The notes: generated from the sequence alone by a model not told the origin. DNA of 64,000 nt from Ralstonia sp. UBA689 (GCF_002298975.1 NZ_DBMV01000019.1:1-64000), one strand, 5' to 3'. Shown: positions 24,682-33,323, counted from the stretch's first letter. Numbers and translations are program-made.

Positions 24682-27207
24682 ATGCACAAGCCTGACCCGA
24701 AGATCAGGGCGACTGCTCGGCCTATGCGCGTTGCCTACGTTCTGGAGAACGGCGAGGACGCTCATGCTTGGCTGGATGAAGTAATTGCACAGTGTTACGG
24801 GCGGCATGGTGGCCGACAATCGCTGATAGTTCCGAGCATGGGGGGAGGCATCTCCGATGGGTATGCCGCTTGGTTGAAAGTGCTTGATCCCGATGTGGTG
24901 ATGCTGCTGACCTACGAGAACGCCACTGCTGCGGCAAACGTCGGCGCCCTCTTGGGCGACACCTTATTGGCACATCGGCAACGCAGGCCAGGAGAGATTG
25001 AGAATCGTCCGGCATTGAGGCTTGAAACTCCCGCCTTGACTGCGCTTTCTTGGATCCCGTTCCTTAAGACCGTATCAGGCTTTCGGAACCAGCCAATTAA
25101 CTTCATTCTTGACCGCTACCCAGCATGGCGCGACGACGGCCTTATTAAGGACAACTTCGGGACTCTCTGCGACAGCGTAGGTCTATTCCCTGTTCACGAA
25201 CAGATTGGTGTGCGGCCTGTCATGTTGACGCCACCAGATCCGTCGGGGGATCGATGGCACTTCCGGATCGCAAACGCTGTGGAGGTCCAAGACCCGTACA
25301 ACATGCTCGAGAATCTGCTGCGCAGCGGAACATCGACGTTGGCACATCTCTCGAACTTGAACTGCCAGCCGTTTCGGCCTGACCACCCTTGGCATGATGC
25401 CTTCTGCCTCGTCATCGGCGACAGCTTCGAAGATCGAATAGCATGCTGGAACGCCGGCCTGCTGTTCGATGATGCGACAACTCAGTCCATCAAGACATTA
25501 CGCCTTCCCGCCGCGATTGCTACAGACGAAGAAAGGACCGCAAAGGTGGCGGCCTTTCTGCGGGGTGCCAACTGGCTTGGTGGCAATGCTGGACCGCCAA
25601 AGATTGTGGTGCGCTCACACTCCTTGCGCGAGGCCGTTCTCGAAGACTTCCTTAATTGGCTAAGGCAAGGCTCCCGGTCGCAGGTAGCCTTTGAGGCCAT
25701 CGGGTCCCTCGACGATTGCTGCCCCGCTGACGCCACCGCTATGCATGCCGCCTATCGCATGCTTCGGCCGGCGCCGGCTATGAATGAAGCTGCCGCAGCG
25801 GAGCCGAGCACGTTTGTTAGTATTCCTTCACCTCATCAACTGAAGTACTGCGCAGGTCAGCACCCCATTTTTTCTGAAGGAAAATGGTACGTTGACTTGA
25901 TGATTGACAAGGTCAACGACCACGGACGCTTCGTTAATGCACGCCAAGCGTGGATGTTGCCCCAACGGCGGCAGCTAATTAAAGACTTCGTCAGGGTTGA
26001 TGGCACTCGCATACTGCGCCGGGGCAATCTGTCGGTGCCAAGCCATGCAGAAGTGTCAACGCTGGAGGTGACACAGCCAGACGATAGCCTGCTGTTTAGA
26101 CGACTCCTCACCGAGACGGAAACGTGGGCCTATGGCGACATTCGCTTTAAACAGGATGTCCCGCCAGCTTTTCGGTACTCAGATACTTCTGATAAAGGAA
26201 GATACCTCGCAGGTCTACTCGGAATGTTTGGCTCGCTTAGCGACGTTGAACACACGATGGACATGCGGTTTTGGCGGCGGCAGTTTTTTTCGATGGCCGC
26301 GCCAGCGAACGACCAACGCGCAGAGGTCATTACTTTCCTCAAGCGCAGGTTGAACGCCAAAAGTGGAACTCTGTTGATAGACGACGCCGAGGGATGGGAG
26401 CGCCTAGCTCAGAGGGTCGTACAGAGCGCAGCTCGCATGAAGATTCCGCAGTTACGCGTACGCTACGACAAGTTGCTTGAGCGGTGGCGCAAGGAGCTCA
26501 ACGAGGCGATGGATCTCGACGAGAACCTCAAACAACGCGCTGACTCAATCCTCGCCGAAGCGCCAGGCGAGCTGAAATCGTCTCTTTCGTTCCTCATCGA
26601 GCGCGGTGTGTTCTATCGGGGGCACGAGTGGGTCTGCCGCAACTGCTCACATCGCAACTGGGTTGGACTACGAATGCTGACAGATGAACTGCCATGCGAA
26701 GTCTGCGCCTCGGGGCATCAATTGCCAGTTGATATGGCGCTGGACTTCCGGTTGAATGAGTTTTTTGCCACCTGCCTGCGCGAACACGACACGCTCACAG
26801 TCGCTTGCATCCTGTCGGCTCTTAGAGAAGAGGCGCGCTCGTTCTTCACTTTCCAGCCTCAGACTGCGATATATGCCAAGTACCCGGAAGAACAAGGCGG
26901 GGCGCCCAATCACGAGCTGGATATTCTGTGCGTCAGCGATGGCAAGTTCATCATCGGGGAGGCTAAGGCACGCGCTGAGTTGATTGCAACTTCGGATATT
27001 ACAGACCTCGCACAGATCGCGAAAAGCTTGCAGGTCGATGTCGCCGTGCTTGGTACTCTCTTGGATGAACGGGGCGTAATGCCAACTAAACTTGCCCAAC
27101 TTCAGGCGCTTTTGCCGAATACTATAAAGGCGACGTCGATCGTAGCGGCTTGGGACGATAGACCATCCGCATATCTGTGCGGAAAAATGCACACATTTTC
27201 GATGTGA
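24682..27207 (+). CDS. Large protein with zinc ribbon and C-terminal PD-(D/E)XK nuclease-like domain
   Basis: Protein of 841 residues that I do not recognise as a named family. Residues 652-675 form a zinc ribbon (Cys652-x2-Cys655 and Cys672-x2-Cys675). From about residue 735 a restriction-endonuclease-like core is suggested by HELDILCVSDGKFIIGEAKA: Asp747, Glu760 and Lys762 have the D-x12-E-x-K spacing. This is the pattern of defence nucleases and Mrr/NERD-like domains. The first 640 residues contain no motif I can name. No partner methylase or helicase gene is adjacent. It lies alone in a tRNA-bounded islet and has a less GC-rich look than its flanks, both signs of transfer. A stand-alone defence or DNA-processing role is inference. 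Confidence 0.8.
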   Translation: MHKPDPKIRATARPMRVAYVLENGEDAHAWLDEVIAQCYGRHGGRQSLIVPSMGGGISDGYAAWLKVLDPDVVMLLTYENATAAANVGALLGDTLLAHRQRRPGEIENRPALRLETPALTALSWIPFLKTVSGFRNQPINFILDRYPAWRDDGLIKDNFGTLCDSVGLFPVHEQIGVRPVMLTPPDPSGDRWHFRIANAVEVQDPYNMLENLLRSGTSTLAHLSNLNCQPFRPDHPWHDAFCLVIGDSFEDRIACWNAGLLFDDATTQSIKTLRLPAAIATDEERTAKVAAFLRGANWLGGNAGPPKIVVRSHSLREAVLEDFLNWLRQGSRSQVAFEAIGSLDDCCPADATAMHAAYRMLRPAPAMNEAAAAEPSTFVSIPSPHQLKYCAGQHPIFSEGKWYVDLMIDKVNDHGRFVNARQAWMLPQRRQLIKDFVRVDGTRILRRGNLSVPSHAEVSTLEVTQPDDSLLFRRLLTETETWAYGDIRFKQDVPPAFRYSDTSDKGRYLAGLLGMFGSLSDVEHTMDMRFWRRQFFSMAAPANDQRAEVITFLKRRLNAKSGTLLIDDAEGWERLAQRVVQSAARMKIPQLRVRYDKLLERWRKELNEAMDLDENLKQRADSILAEAPGELKSSLSFLIERGVFYRGHEWVCRNCSHRNWVGLRMLTDELPCEVCASGHQLPVDMALDFRLNEFFATCLREHDTLTVACILSALREEARSFFTFQPQTAIYAKYPEEQGGAPNHELDILCVSDGKFIIGEAKARAELIATSDITDLAQIAKSLQVDVAVLGTLLDERGVMPTKLAQLQALLPNTIKATSIVAAWDDRPSAYLCGKMHTFSM

Positions 27208-27442
27208 TAGCGTCGCTGCCGGGCAGACCGCAGCCAATGGTTGGCTAGGGATTAAAGGCAGACGGACTGCTACTGGTTGGAAGGAGCCTATCACGCGGCG
27301 AATAGTAAGAGCAATTTGATTCATATAACAAACTGCTGGAAGCTTTGAAAAAATGAAGATTGCCTTAACGGCGAAAAAGCAAAAAACTCATCTACTGCTC
27401 GGCGGTGGCTTTAGCATGCGTGAGGTAGAACGGAAAAGGCCA

Positions 27443-28024
27443 ATGAGAACGCGAGCGTTCGTGCTATCCCTGCTCCTAACACTTTCTGGCTGCGCGCACA
27501 CCGGTCGCGGGTATGTGTCAAATATCGCCAAACCACCCGAGGACAAGGGAATTGCCCTTTTCTCTACGTGCGCCAGGGAAACGCGTTCCGTGTTGACAAC
27601 AGAGCTTTGGCTGGTAAACGGGGAGTCGCGGAAGAAGTACGATCAAGTTTTGATTAACTTAGACTACCCATTTCCATCTGACTTTCAAGGTGAGCACTGC
27701 AACCTCCGTACGCTAAGCCTGCCTGCCGGCACATACTATTTTGTGCCGCACTCAGGGAATGCGTACTTCGTTGCGACAAAAGCGCCGGTTTATCGATTCT
27801 CGGTTAGGAATGGAGAGATTACCTATCTTGGTGGTCTCTTCTTGGCTAGCGACACGCTGGGGTTCAAGCTATCTTTTTCCACGTACCATAGCGCCAAAGA
27901 CCTTGATCTATTCCTTTCGAAAAACCCCAGCGTAGCGCGAACAGGAATCGTAATTCGGTACATGGAATTCGACTCGCAGCCCGAAGCATTCGTAACCAAA
28001 GGAATGATCTTCGGTCTTCCGTGA
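27443..28024 (+). CDS. Predicted lipoprotein, unknown
   Basis: Protein of 193 residues from ATG 27443 with a signal sequence ending LTLSGC, a lipobox. The mature domain begins HTGRGYVSNIAKPPEDKG and is rich in beta-strand patterns, with LPAGTYYFVPHSGNAYF in the middle, as in DUF-type outer-membrane lipoproteins. Earlier in-frame starts at 27353 and 27416 would give a long charged leader and are less likely. It lies within the tRNA islet after the nuclease-like gene. Function unknown. Confidence 0.7.
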   Translation: MRTRAFVLSLLLTLSGCAHTGRGYVSNIAKPPEDKGIALFSTCARETRSVLTTELWLVNGESRKKYDQVLINLDYPFPSDFQGEHCNLRTLSLPAGTYYFVPHSGNAYFVATKAPVYRFSVRNGEITYLGGLFLASDTLGFKLSFSTYHSAKDLDLFLSKNPSVARTGIVIRYMEFDSQPEAFVTKGMIFGLP

Positions 28025-28290
28025 GGCATCGCTGTCACATGTGATGCCTTCGCTGGAACCGAGGCGTCATCAATGGATCGCATATGGATAAGTTGGCCAT
28101 GGCCTGCCGGAAGTACTGCGCGTCCTGCTTGAGAGGCGGGAGCTTGGAAGAGTGGGGGCAAGTTGATGGATGTAACCGGTGCTCCCATCAACCCGGGGCG
28201 GGCAACGTAGTCCACCATGGGGGCAATTTGGGGGACAAGTTACGCGCTGTGAATAGAAGATTGGCTTAACCACAAGGCTTTCTTGCCATT

Positions 28291-28386
28291 GTTCGGTTGC
28301 CCTTCGGCCACCAATTCACTGCCAGCGTTTGACAAGCGATGCCAAGAAAAAGCCCGCGAGCCGGAGGTTTCGCGGGCTTTTTTTTT
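28291..28386. repeat. Degenerate copy of tRNA-Ala 3' end and terminator (attachment-like site)
   Basis: The sequence from GTTCGG through CCACCA to GACAAGCGATGCC, then a CCCGCGAG/TTCGCGGG hairpin and T run, matches 23972-24067 with scattered changes. CCACCA is intact, as is TTTGACAAGC. This makes a 4.3-kb segment bounded by two copies of a tRNA end, the layout of an integrated element. No integrase gene remains inside. Confidence 0.7.
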
Positions 28387-28425
28387 GCGTCTAGGCTTCG
28401 CTCAAACCATCAGCAGCCCATCACC

Positions 28426-28896
28426 TCACTGCGCAACCTCTTCCTCCTTCTTCCTAGGCCCCCGACCAAACCGCACCGACAACGCCGCCCGAGCCGTATC
28501 CAACGCCTCGCCCTTGCCCGCGATCTTCAGGAAGGCATACCCCTCCAGCGAAGCCGTCATCAGATCGCTACCCAGCGCCATCTGCGAGTCGCGCATCTTC
28601 TCAACAAGCTTCTCCACGCGAACGAGCCGAGGCCGCAGGGCATCGAACGCGGCCAGGTCGCGTTTGACTTCCGCCAGGTTGTAGTTGACCGACAGCACGC
28701 CGGGGTTGTTACCCAGCACTTCCACGGCCTTGCGGCAAAACGCTTCCGACTTGTCGCCCATCTTCGTGAGCGTGGTGCGCTGCTCGATCGACAGATCGAT
28801 CAGGCCGCCGAACTTGTCTTCCAGGGTCTTCAGCGCAGCATCCACGGCACTCAGGTCAGCGGTGCTGAGTTGAAGCGAAATCAGGTTCTGTGACAT
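28426..28896 (-). CDS. Helical cytoplasmic protein, unknown
   Basis: Protein of 156 residues, MSQNLISLQLSTADLSAVDAALK..., with heptad-like helical patterning along most of its length and a charged C-terminal tail. The ribosome site GAAGG is close to the start codon. I recognise no named domain, but the even codon use and an ordinary start suggest a real gene, perhaps core to the genus. It faces the islet and begins outside it. Confidence 0.65.
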   Translation of the reverse strand: MSQNLISLQLSTADLSAVDAALKTLEDKFGGLIDLSIEQRTTLTKMGDKSEAFCRKAVEVLGNNPGVLSVNYNLAEVKRDLAAFDALRPRLVRVEKLVEKMRDSQMALGSDLMTASLEGYAFLKIAGKGEALDTARAALSVRFGRGPRKKEEEVAQ

Positions 28897-29580
28897 TGCA
28901 TTCCTTCTCTACGTATTAACAAGGTCGCGCCGGTTGGTACGACCGGGCGAGATTGGTTTGCCACTGGCCCAATATCAAGGCTGGACACCACTTTTGACAG
29001 AATCCGATGCGGCTGCGTCTGCAACTGAGCGGCGCTCATACGCCAGCGTTGAGGGCTGGAAAGCGAGCCCCAAACTGCCGATTGCGTACCTCCAGGGCCC
29101 GAACGTGGACCTCCTGGGTTCGAGCGCGAACCATTGGGGGCGGAACGCGAGCCTAAAACAGTCGCATTCCGCAGTCTGAGCTCGAAAATTTCGAGCTCAG
29201 ACTGGCGGCCTCGACCCTCAGACGGCCGAACATCAGCCTCAACTCGACGACTTCGACTCTTTGACGGCGAAGCGTGGGTTTCGGAGAGCCGATGGAACGG
29301 ATGTTTTTGGGCGGCGTGCGGACCTCTGAGCCCCACGCGCCGCTGTTTGATGGCGGAGCGTCACTCTCACCCTAACGAAATCGAATGTTTGAGGGTGACA
29401 CGCGAACCGAAAACTGCGGCATTCGGCGGTCTATGGGGCAGCCGCGAGAAGCAAATGGCCAAATCTGCCAAGCCGAGGTTCGAACGCTGCGCGTATTGGG
29501 CCGAGACACGCGGTGGGCGCGCGGATCTTGGCGCCCGGAGCCCGATACGCAGAATCAGATTTTTCCTCCCGCCCTCGTCG
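28897..29580. other. Region of imperfect repeats and a long palindrome, no clear gene
   Basis: About 680 bp without a supported gene. A 33-base palindrome lies at 29172-29204. Two stretches, 29143-29180 and 29397-29436, share a similar sequence (GCGARCC-N-AAAAC...GCATTC-N-GC-N-GTCT) and read REPKT-x-AF in one frame. A frame at 29134-29586 spans them, but its composition is not convincing as a gene. Confidence 0.4.
29172..29204. repeat. Near-perfect 33-bp palindrome
   Basis: Two 16-base arms separated by one A form a perfect inverted repeat centred on 29188, with AGTCTGAGCTCGAAA as most of the left arm. It lies in non-coding DNA about 375 bp upstream of the C4-like leader. Confidence 0.8.
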
Positions 29581-29594
29581 CTATAATTGCCCCG

Positions 29595-29750
29595 CTGCCG
29601 CACCAACGGCAGCCTGGTTTAGCGACCTGAAACACCAAGGCGGACGATTGCTGCATGCAATCGCACTGCTGCTTCCGTTCGCGCCTACTTTGGCGGGCCG
29701 GGTGGTGAGACCTTCGGGTCTACCGGTTTCCTTGGGGGCCGGGTCGCTAA
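29595..29750 (+). ncRNA. C4-antisense-like structured leader RNA, locus 1
   Basis: After a TATAAT box (29582-29587), a 5' hairpin CTGCCG-N6-CGGCAG (29595-29612) precedes a domain closed by TTAGCGACC (29619-29627) and GGTCGCTAA (29742-29750). Inside are a CGATTGC/GCAATCG hairpin, a UUCG tetraloop hairpin (29703-29725) and an inner CCAAGG/CCTTGG pair. TGGCGGGCC (29691-29699) can pair with 29762-29770, and CCTTGGGG (29730-29737) can pair with 29807-29814 over the Shine-Dalgarno region. This is the arrangement of phage C4 RNAs (a' and b' elements). Family assignment needs a covariance search. Confidence 0.6.
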
Positions 29751-29761
29751 CGCCATCGTCA

Positions 29762-29817
29762 GGCCCGCCACCCTCGTTTAGCGCCGAGATGGCGGGTCTC
29801 CTTCAACCCCAAGGAGG
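29762..29817 (+). promoter_or_regulatory. Target hairpins and sequestered ribosome-binding site, locus 1
   Basis: CCCGCCA (29764-29770) pairs with TGGCGGG (29790-29796). CTCCTT (29798-29803) pairs with AAGGAG (29811-29816), the ribosome site of the 29823 gene. Each stem can instead be invaded by the upstream C4-like RNA. Confidence 0.6.
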
Positions 29818-29822
29818 CTCAA

Positions 29823-30128
29823 ATGTCTATTGCAGACGTGACGCGCCCCGCGTCCTTCCCATCACCACCACGCAGCAACTACGAACTCGGCGCACTCGCC
29901 GCACGAGAATTCCTGCTCGACAAGCAACTCACCCTGGCCCGCTATCGGCTGTTTCGGCCATCGGAGCTGCGCGAGGTGCTTGAAAACGATGTGGGTGAGC
30001 AGTGCAAGGAATATCGTGCCGGGTTTCTCGATGCCATCGGCGCTTACATCTGTCTGACCCTGGAGGGGAGTCAGCCGGACCCAGCCAACTGGAATCCGCT
30101 GACGGTGATGCGGGCACGCAGGCTGTAA
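29823..30128 (+). CDS. Small protein under a C4-like leader, unknown
   Basis: Protein of 101 residues, MSIADVTRPASFPSPP..., mostly helical in the middle (YELGALAAREFLLDKQLTLARYRLF). I recognise no domain. The start has a strong AAGGAGG site that is hidden in a hairpin, which argues that expression is tightly controlled. The gene product might be a toxin, an antirepressor or another effector, as is common for C4-regulated genes, but this is inference. Confidence 0.65.
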   Translation: MSIADVTRPASFPSPPRSNYELGALAAREFLLDKQLTLARYRLFRPSELREVLENDVGEQCKEYRAGFLDAIGAYICLTLEGSQPDPANWNPLTVMRARRL

Positions 30129-30525
30129 GCGGTTCTCAACCACTCACATAAAAAGAACGACATCCTTACCCTCTTTCGGCGGCGGGGCCGAAGGAGGCCC
30201 GCGCCAGTGCACGCGCCAAATTGCCGGTACTTGTCGAGATCGCTCGGGGACCGCGATGTCGATCTGCAGACGTGGGACGTGCTAGCCGCCGTAGAGCGGC
30301 GAGGCTACGGGCAATCACCACAGCAAGACGGTTCTCAGAGACGGGCGGGGATCTTCGCTCTCACGTAGGGGGCGTCTTACACGGTCGAGCGGGCTTTCAC
30401 CTGTTACGCCGATACGCCCTTGCTACTGAGCAGGAATAACGTGTCGCGCAGTGCTTTGGAAGATGGTGACCCCTGCCGCGCGCATATCGGAGTAGAGTGA
30501 GGCACTGACAACAGTGGGGCGGATC
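30129..30525. other. Non-coding stretch with hairpin
   Basis: Nothing is supported as a gene. CCTCTTTCGGC (30170-30180) and GCCGAAGGAGG (30187-30197) form a hairpin that hides an AAGGAGG sequence, similar in style to the locus-1 leader, but the frame after it (about 54 codons from GTG 30208) has no recognisable product. Confidence 0.4.
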
Positions 30526-30690
30526 ATGGGCCCCGGCGCAAGAAGATTTCGACCCGCACTCATGATCAACGCGTCGGCTGGCGCCCCCACGCTTGATCGA
30601 GCCCTCCAGCCTGTCATCCTTGCCGGTTCCGCACACGGCCGCTTGCCTGCCGAGGACCCTACTCGCGAGGTGTGTCGTGGAGATTCGTGA
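30526..30690 (+). CDS. Possible 54-residue ORF coupled to the next gene
   Basis: An ATG with GGGGCGG upstream opens a frame of 54 codons whose stop overlaps the next start as TGATG at 30688-30692. The overlap suggests translational coupling, but the peptide (MGPGARRFRPALMINAS...) has no recognisable features. Low confidence. Confidence 0.25.
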   Translation: MGPGARRFRPALMINASAGAPTLDRALQPVILAGSAHGRLPAEDPTREVCRGDS

Positions 30691-31016
30691 TGCTCAATCT
30701 TGTCGCGTTTGCTAAGCCAGTGCTGGACGAAATTACCGGGCAGGACGTGCGGACCTGGAGCACCGGGCCGTACGTGCTGGAGGCGAACTGGCAGGTACCT
30801 GAGTTCGGCAGCCGGATCTGGCGTGCGAGAACGCTGAGGATCGCATTCACGCAGGATGTGGCAGATCAGTTGATGCACGCAGCTCGGCCAGACCTCTGTC
30901 AGTTGCAGTGCGTGCTTGACCGCTTTCTACGGGCACGTTTGGGCATGCATGCCGAGGCAGGTCTGGGAAACCGGACGATCGTGATTACCGTCGATCGTCT
31001 TGGGGTGGATTCATAG
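30690..31016 (+). CDS. Conserved-looking small protein, unknown
   Basis: Protein of 108 residues starting MLNLVAFAKPVLDEITG. The ribosome site GGAG lies 7 bases before the ATG; a start 18 bases earlier is possible. It has a compact alpha/beta look with WRARTLRIAFTQDVADQLM and a C-terminal IVITVDRLG strand. The layout recalls DUF3022-type small proteins of Burkholderiales, but I cannot confirm. Function unknown. Confidence 0.55.
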   Translation: MLNLVAFAKPVLDEITGQDVRTWSTGPYVLEANWQVPEFGSRIWRARTLRIAFTQDVADQLMHAARPDLCQLQCVLDRFLRARLGMHAEAGLGNRTIVITVDRLGVDS

Positions 31017-31107
31017 CCTCCTGGGCCGATCAACGAGATTGCCGCGTCCAGTACCCATCGATGCCTTGCTGAGGCTTCAGTAGTACTTACCATCAGTTGG
31101 AGTCTCC

Positions 31108-31392
31108 ATGAATGCAAGCCCGTCAGCCACATACAAAGGTTTCGACCTATATCCGCTCGTGTACAAGACTGAGTCTGTCCAGTCCTGGCCGCGAAAGCGT
31201 CCCGACCGCACCTTCAACGCGTCCGTGGTGATCTGCCGCGAAGGTCATCAGCCAGGAACCGAGCACTCACGCGTTTTTCGCATGACATTTACCTCCTGGG
31301 AGAATGTTGGCACGGCGAGACGGGGTGCATTGAAGTTTGGCGAAGACGTCATCAACGGTCTGGTACCCGGTGAGTCTGTGGCATCGCTGTAA
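31108..31392 (+). CDS. YKGFD-family small protein, copy 1
   Basis: Protein of 94 residues containing YKGFDLYPLVYK at the start, RPDRTFNASVVICREG in the middle and EHSRVFRMTF later. It aligns without gaps over its full length with the protein at 32922-33206; about half of the positions match. The ribosome site TTGGAG precedes the ATG. No function is known to me. The pair sits in a run of small genes on the same strand. Confidence 0.65.
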   Translation: MNASPSATYKGFDLYPLVYKTESVQSWPRKRPDRTFNASVVICREGHQPGTEHSRVFRMTFTSWENVGTARRGALKFGEDVINGLVPGESVASL

Positions 31393-31454
31393 TTGGTGCG
31401 ACGTGTCGCCCAGGTCCCGTTACCTTTGGGCTTTGCACTGGGAAGGAGCGTTGC

Positions 31455-31853
31455 GTGCTTGACCAGCCTGGAAACAAGATGATTTATACGTCCGACAAGA
31501 CGAGCTTTCTCTGCACGCTTCCCGGAGCGGCAAGAGGCATTGCGTACTCCATCACGGTTGGCTTTATTGATCCCGGGCATCCGAACTGCGTGCAGTTCAC
31601 CAGTTTCGTGGGCGAAGGGCGGCGGTCCTTCAGAGTGTTGGCAAGCGAGTCAGACGTGTCATCTGTTGCCGAGTGCAGCATCGAAAGCCTCTGCAGAATG
31701 GCCATCGGGCAAGTGATCCGCGACGGCCTCTACGCCAAGACCGTCGAGGGCGACCATGTTCTCGACATGGGCGCGCAACCCTGGGAAGGTGAGCTCAGGC
31801 CGGCAGGATCGCGTAGTGCACCAAGGTCGCCGCGCCCACATTCACTTGGCTGA
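31455..31853 (+). CDS. Hypothetical protein
   Basis: Protein of 132 residues from a GTG preceded by GGAAGGAG at 31441-31448, a strong site that decides the start. The first 110 residues look folded (LPGAARGIAYSITVGFIDPG, RRSFRVLASESDVSSV) and the last 20 are rich in Pro, Arg and Ser. No domain recognised. It is in line with the neighbouring small genes. Confidence 0.5.
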   Translation: MLDQPGNKMIYTSDKTSFLCTLPGAARGIAYSITVGFIDPGHPNCVQFTSFVGEGRRSFRVLASESDVSSVAECSIESLCRMAIGQVIRDGLYAKTVEGDHVLDMGAQPWEGELRPAGSRSAPRSPRPHSLG

Positions 31854-32182
31854 AAACGGAGATCCAAGCGGCGCATCCCTGCCACGGCGAACGACGCGGC
31901 ATGGCTGGAAGTAGTCGATGCGCGCGTTGCCGGCCAGTGCCCCCTCAATCGGTCACCTGAGTCGACTGTCGTTGAGCTAGCAGCGTGTTTGCCTTGACAC
32001 ACATCCCGACTGCTCGGCTTTCATTGCCAGGGCAGCCAGGGTCCTAGCGTTCTCAGCGTGAGGTGCCGTCTGCAAGCATTGCCAACCTTACCGCAACCCG
32101 CGAAAGATATTCCCCTTTGCCGAGGGTGGAGCGCGTATGCTGGGGACTGCCACTTGGCAAGCAACGCAACAGGAGTATCACC
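31854..32182. other. Intergenic stretch, no gene seen
   Basis: No supported gene in about 330 bp. It precedes the 45-residue ORF and ends with that gene's ribosome site (AGGAG at 32171-32175). I see no operator or strong terminator. Confidence 0.35.
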
Positions 32183-32320
32183 ATGGCCAAGAGTCAATTG
32201 CGAAGCAACCGCGAAGCGAAGAAGCCTAAGCAACAGAAGAAGCCTGCGGTGCCGGCGACCCCGTTTAACACGGTTCAGTCGCGGGTCGGAAACGAGGGTG
32301 CCGCAAAGAAGAAGACGTGA
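32183..32320 (+). CDS. Very small basic protein (45 aa)
   Basis: Forty-five residues, MAKSQLRSNREAKKPKQQKKPAVPA..., lysine-rich and probably disordered. The ATG follows AGGAG. Proteins with this look occur widely in Burkholderiales, so I treat it as real even though it is short and upstream frame extensions are not plausible. Nucleic-acid binding would fit its charge, but function is unknown. Confidence 0.6.
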   Translation: MAKSQLRSNREAKKPKQQKKPAVPATPFNTVQSRVGNEGAAKKKT

Positions 32321-32437
32321 TCGGGTTGGCCGCAGACCTGCTGTATAGGGCCGACGCGTAAAGCGAGACGTTCTCTAGCGCGAATCGAACCATCTACATT
32401 GAAGGTTGAAAGCGCAGACCGAGTCGGGAGGCGCATC

Positions 32438-32761
32438 ATGATCCACGACGACACACATCCGACATTCCGAGGGCTTCCGCTCACTGCCGAGCAAGAGGCG
32501 GAAGTTCGCCATTACTTGAACAGGCAACGCCGGCTGGGCAGACCATGGAATACGCCGGAGTTGCGGGCGATGCTTAAGGACATGCTTCTGCCGCCCAGCT
32601 CCGACGACGATAGTCCGAGTGACGCCACCGTCCAGGAGGCATCAGCCGCTGCGGAGCGCGCAGCCGCGCTCGTGGATGAGGCCATGGAGCCAATTGAGGC
32701 ATACGAGGAATGGATCGCTGCCATGGAAGCCGAGAACATGAGGAAGGACGCGCACGAGTAG
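32438..32761 (+). CDS. Hypothetical helical acidic protein
   Basis: Protein of 107 residues from ATG 32438, which follows GGGAGG closely. It begins MIHDDTHPTFRGLPLTAEQEAEVRHYLNRQRRLGRPW and continues with Ala/Glu-rich helices. A TTG 39 bases upstream extends the frame but lacks a site. I do not recognise a family. Confidence 0.55.
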   Translation: MIHDDTHPTFRGLPLTAEQEAEVRHYLNRQRRLGRPWNTPELRAMLKDMLLPPSSDDDSPSDATVQEASAAAERAAALVDEAMEPIEAYEEWIAAMEAENMRKDAHE

Positions 32762-32921
32762 CGAGCATCGGCGGGTTCCGGATCGAGTGACAGCGTTGTG
32801 ACGGCACGGAGATATCCGCGTCGTCGTGCAAAATCTGACGGCTTGCCGTCAGGCAGCGGGTAGTTCGCTGGCGCAGATGGAAAGAGCGTACAGTGGGGCT
32901 CCCCCTTCAACGGAGTTTGCT

Positions 32922-33206
32922 GTGGATGCCTACCCGACTTGCCGCTACAAGGGGTTCGATGTTTATCCCCTGATCTACCTGTTCGACCCGCCTCGTGAAT
33001 GGCATGAGCGGCGTCCGGACCGGTCTTACAGTGCCTCCGTGCTGATCTGCCAGGCAGGCGAGCCGCCGAATTCCGAGCATTCCCGCATCTTCCCGCTTCA
33101 GGCGATCCAATGGGAGAGCATCGGAACAGCCAAACGTGCAGCCGCGAAGATGGCCGAAGGCATCATCGATGGATTTGTGCCCGGCCAATCCATGATTCCC
33201 GAGTAG
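32922..33206 (+). CDS. YKGFD-family small protein, copy 2
   Basis: Protein of 94 residues from a GTG with CGGAG upstream. The GTG is chosen because it yields a length identical to copy 1 at 31108-31392, with a full ungapped alignment: YKGFDVYPLIYL, RPDRSYSASVLICQAG, EHSRIFPLQ and GIIDGFVPGQS match in order. A start at 32826 or 32877 would add residues with no counterpart. Function unknown; duplication appears ancient. Confidence 0.65.
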   Translation: MDAYPTCRYKGFDVYPLIYLFDPPREWHERRPDRSYSASVLICQAGEPPNSEHSRIFPLQAIQWESIGTAKRAAAKMAEGIIDGFVPGQSMIPE

Positions 33207-33323
33207 TTGAATCGGACCTGCGGCCAGTGCCAGTGCAGATGGATCGCCGGACAGCGCCGAATTGCGCATCGCATGCCTCCGCCGGCAGCCAGACGACGTT
33301 CGAGGCAAGTAGCAGGAGGTCGT

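Noticed and set aside
28025..28290. Possible transposase remnant at the islet's end
   Set aside because: I examined both strands and found no transposase or integrase motif.
29134..29586. 150-residue frame over the imperfect repeats
   Set aside because: Weak start, Arg/Ser-rich low-quality peptide; kept only as a repeat observation.
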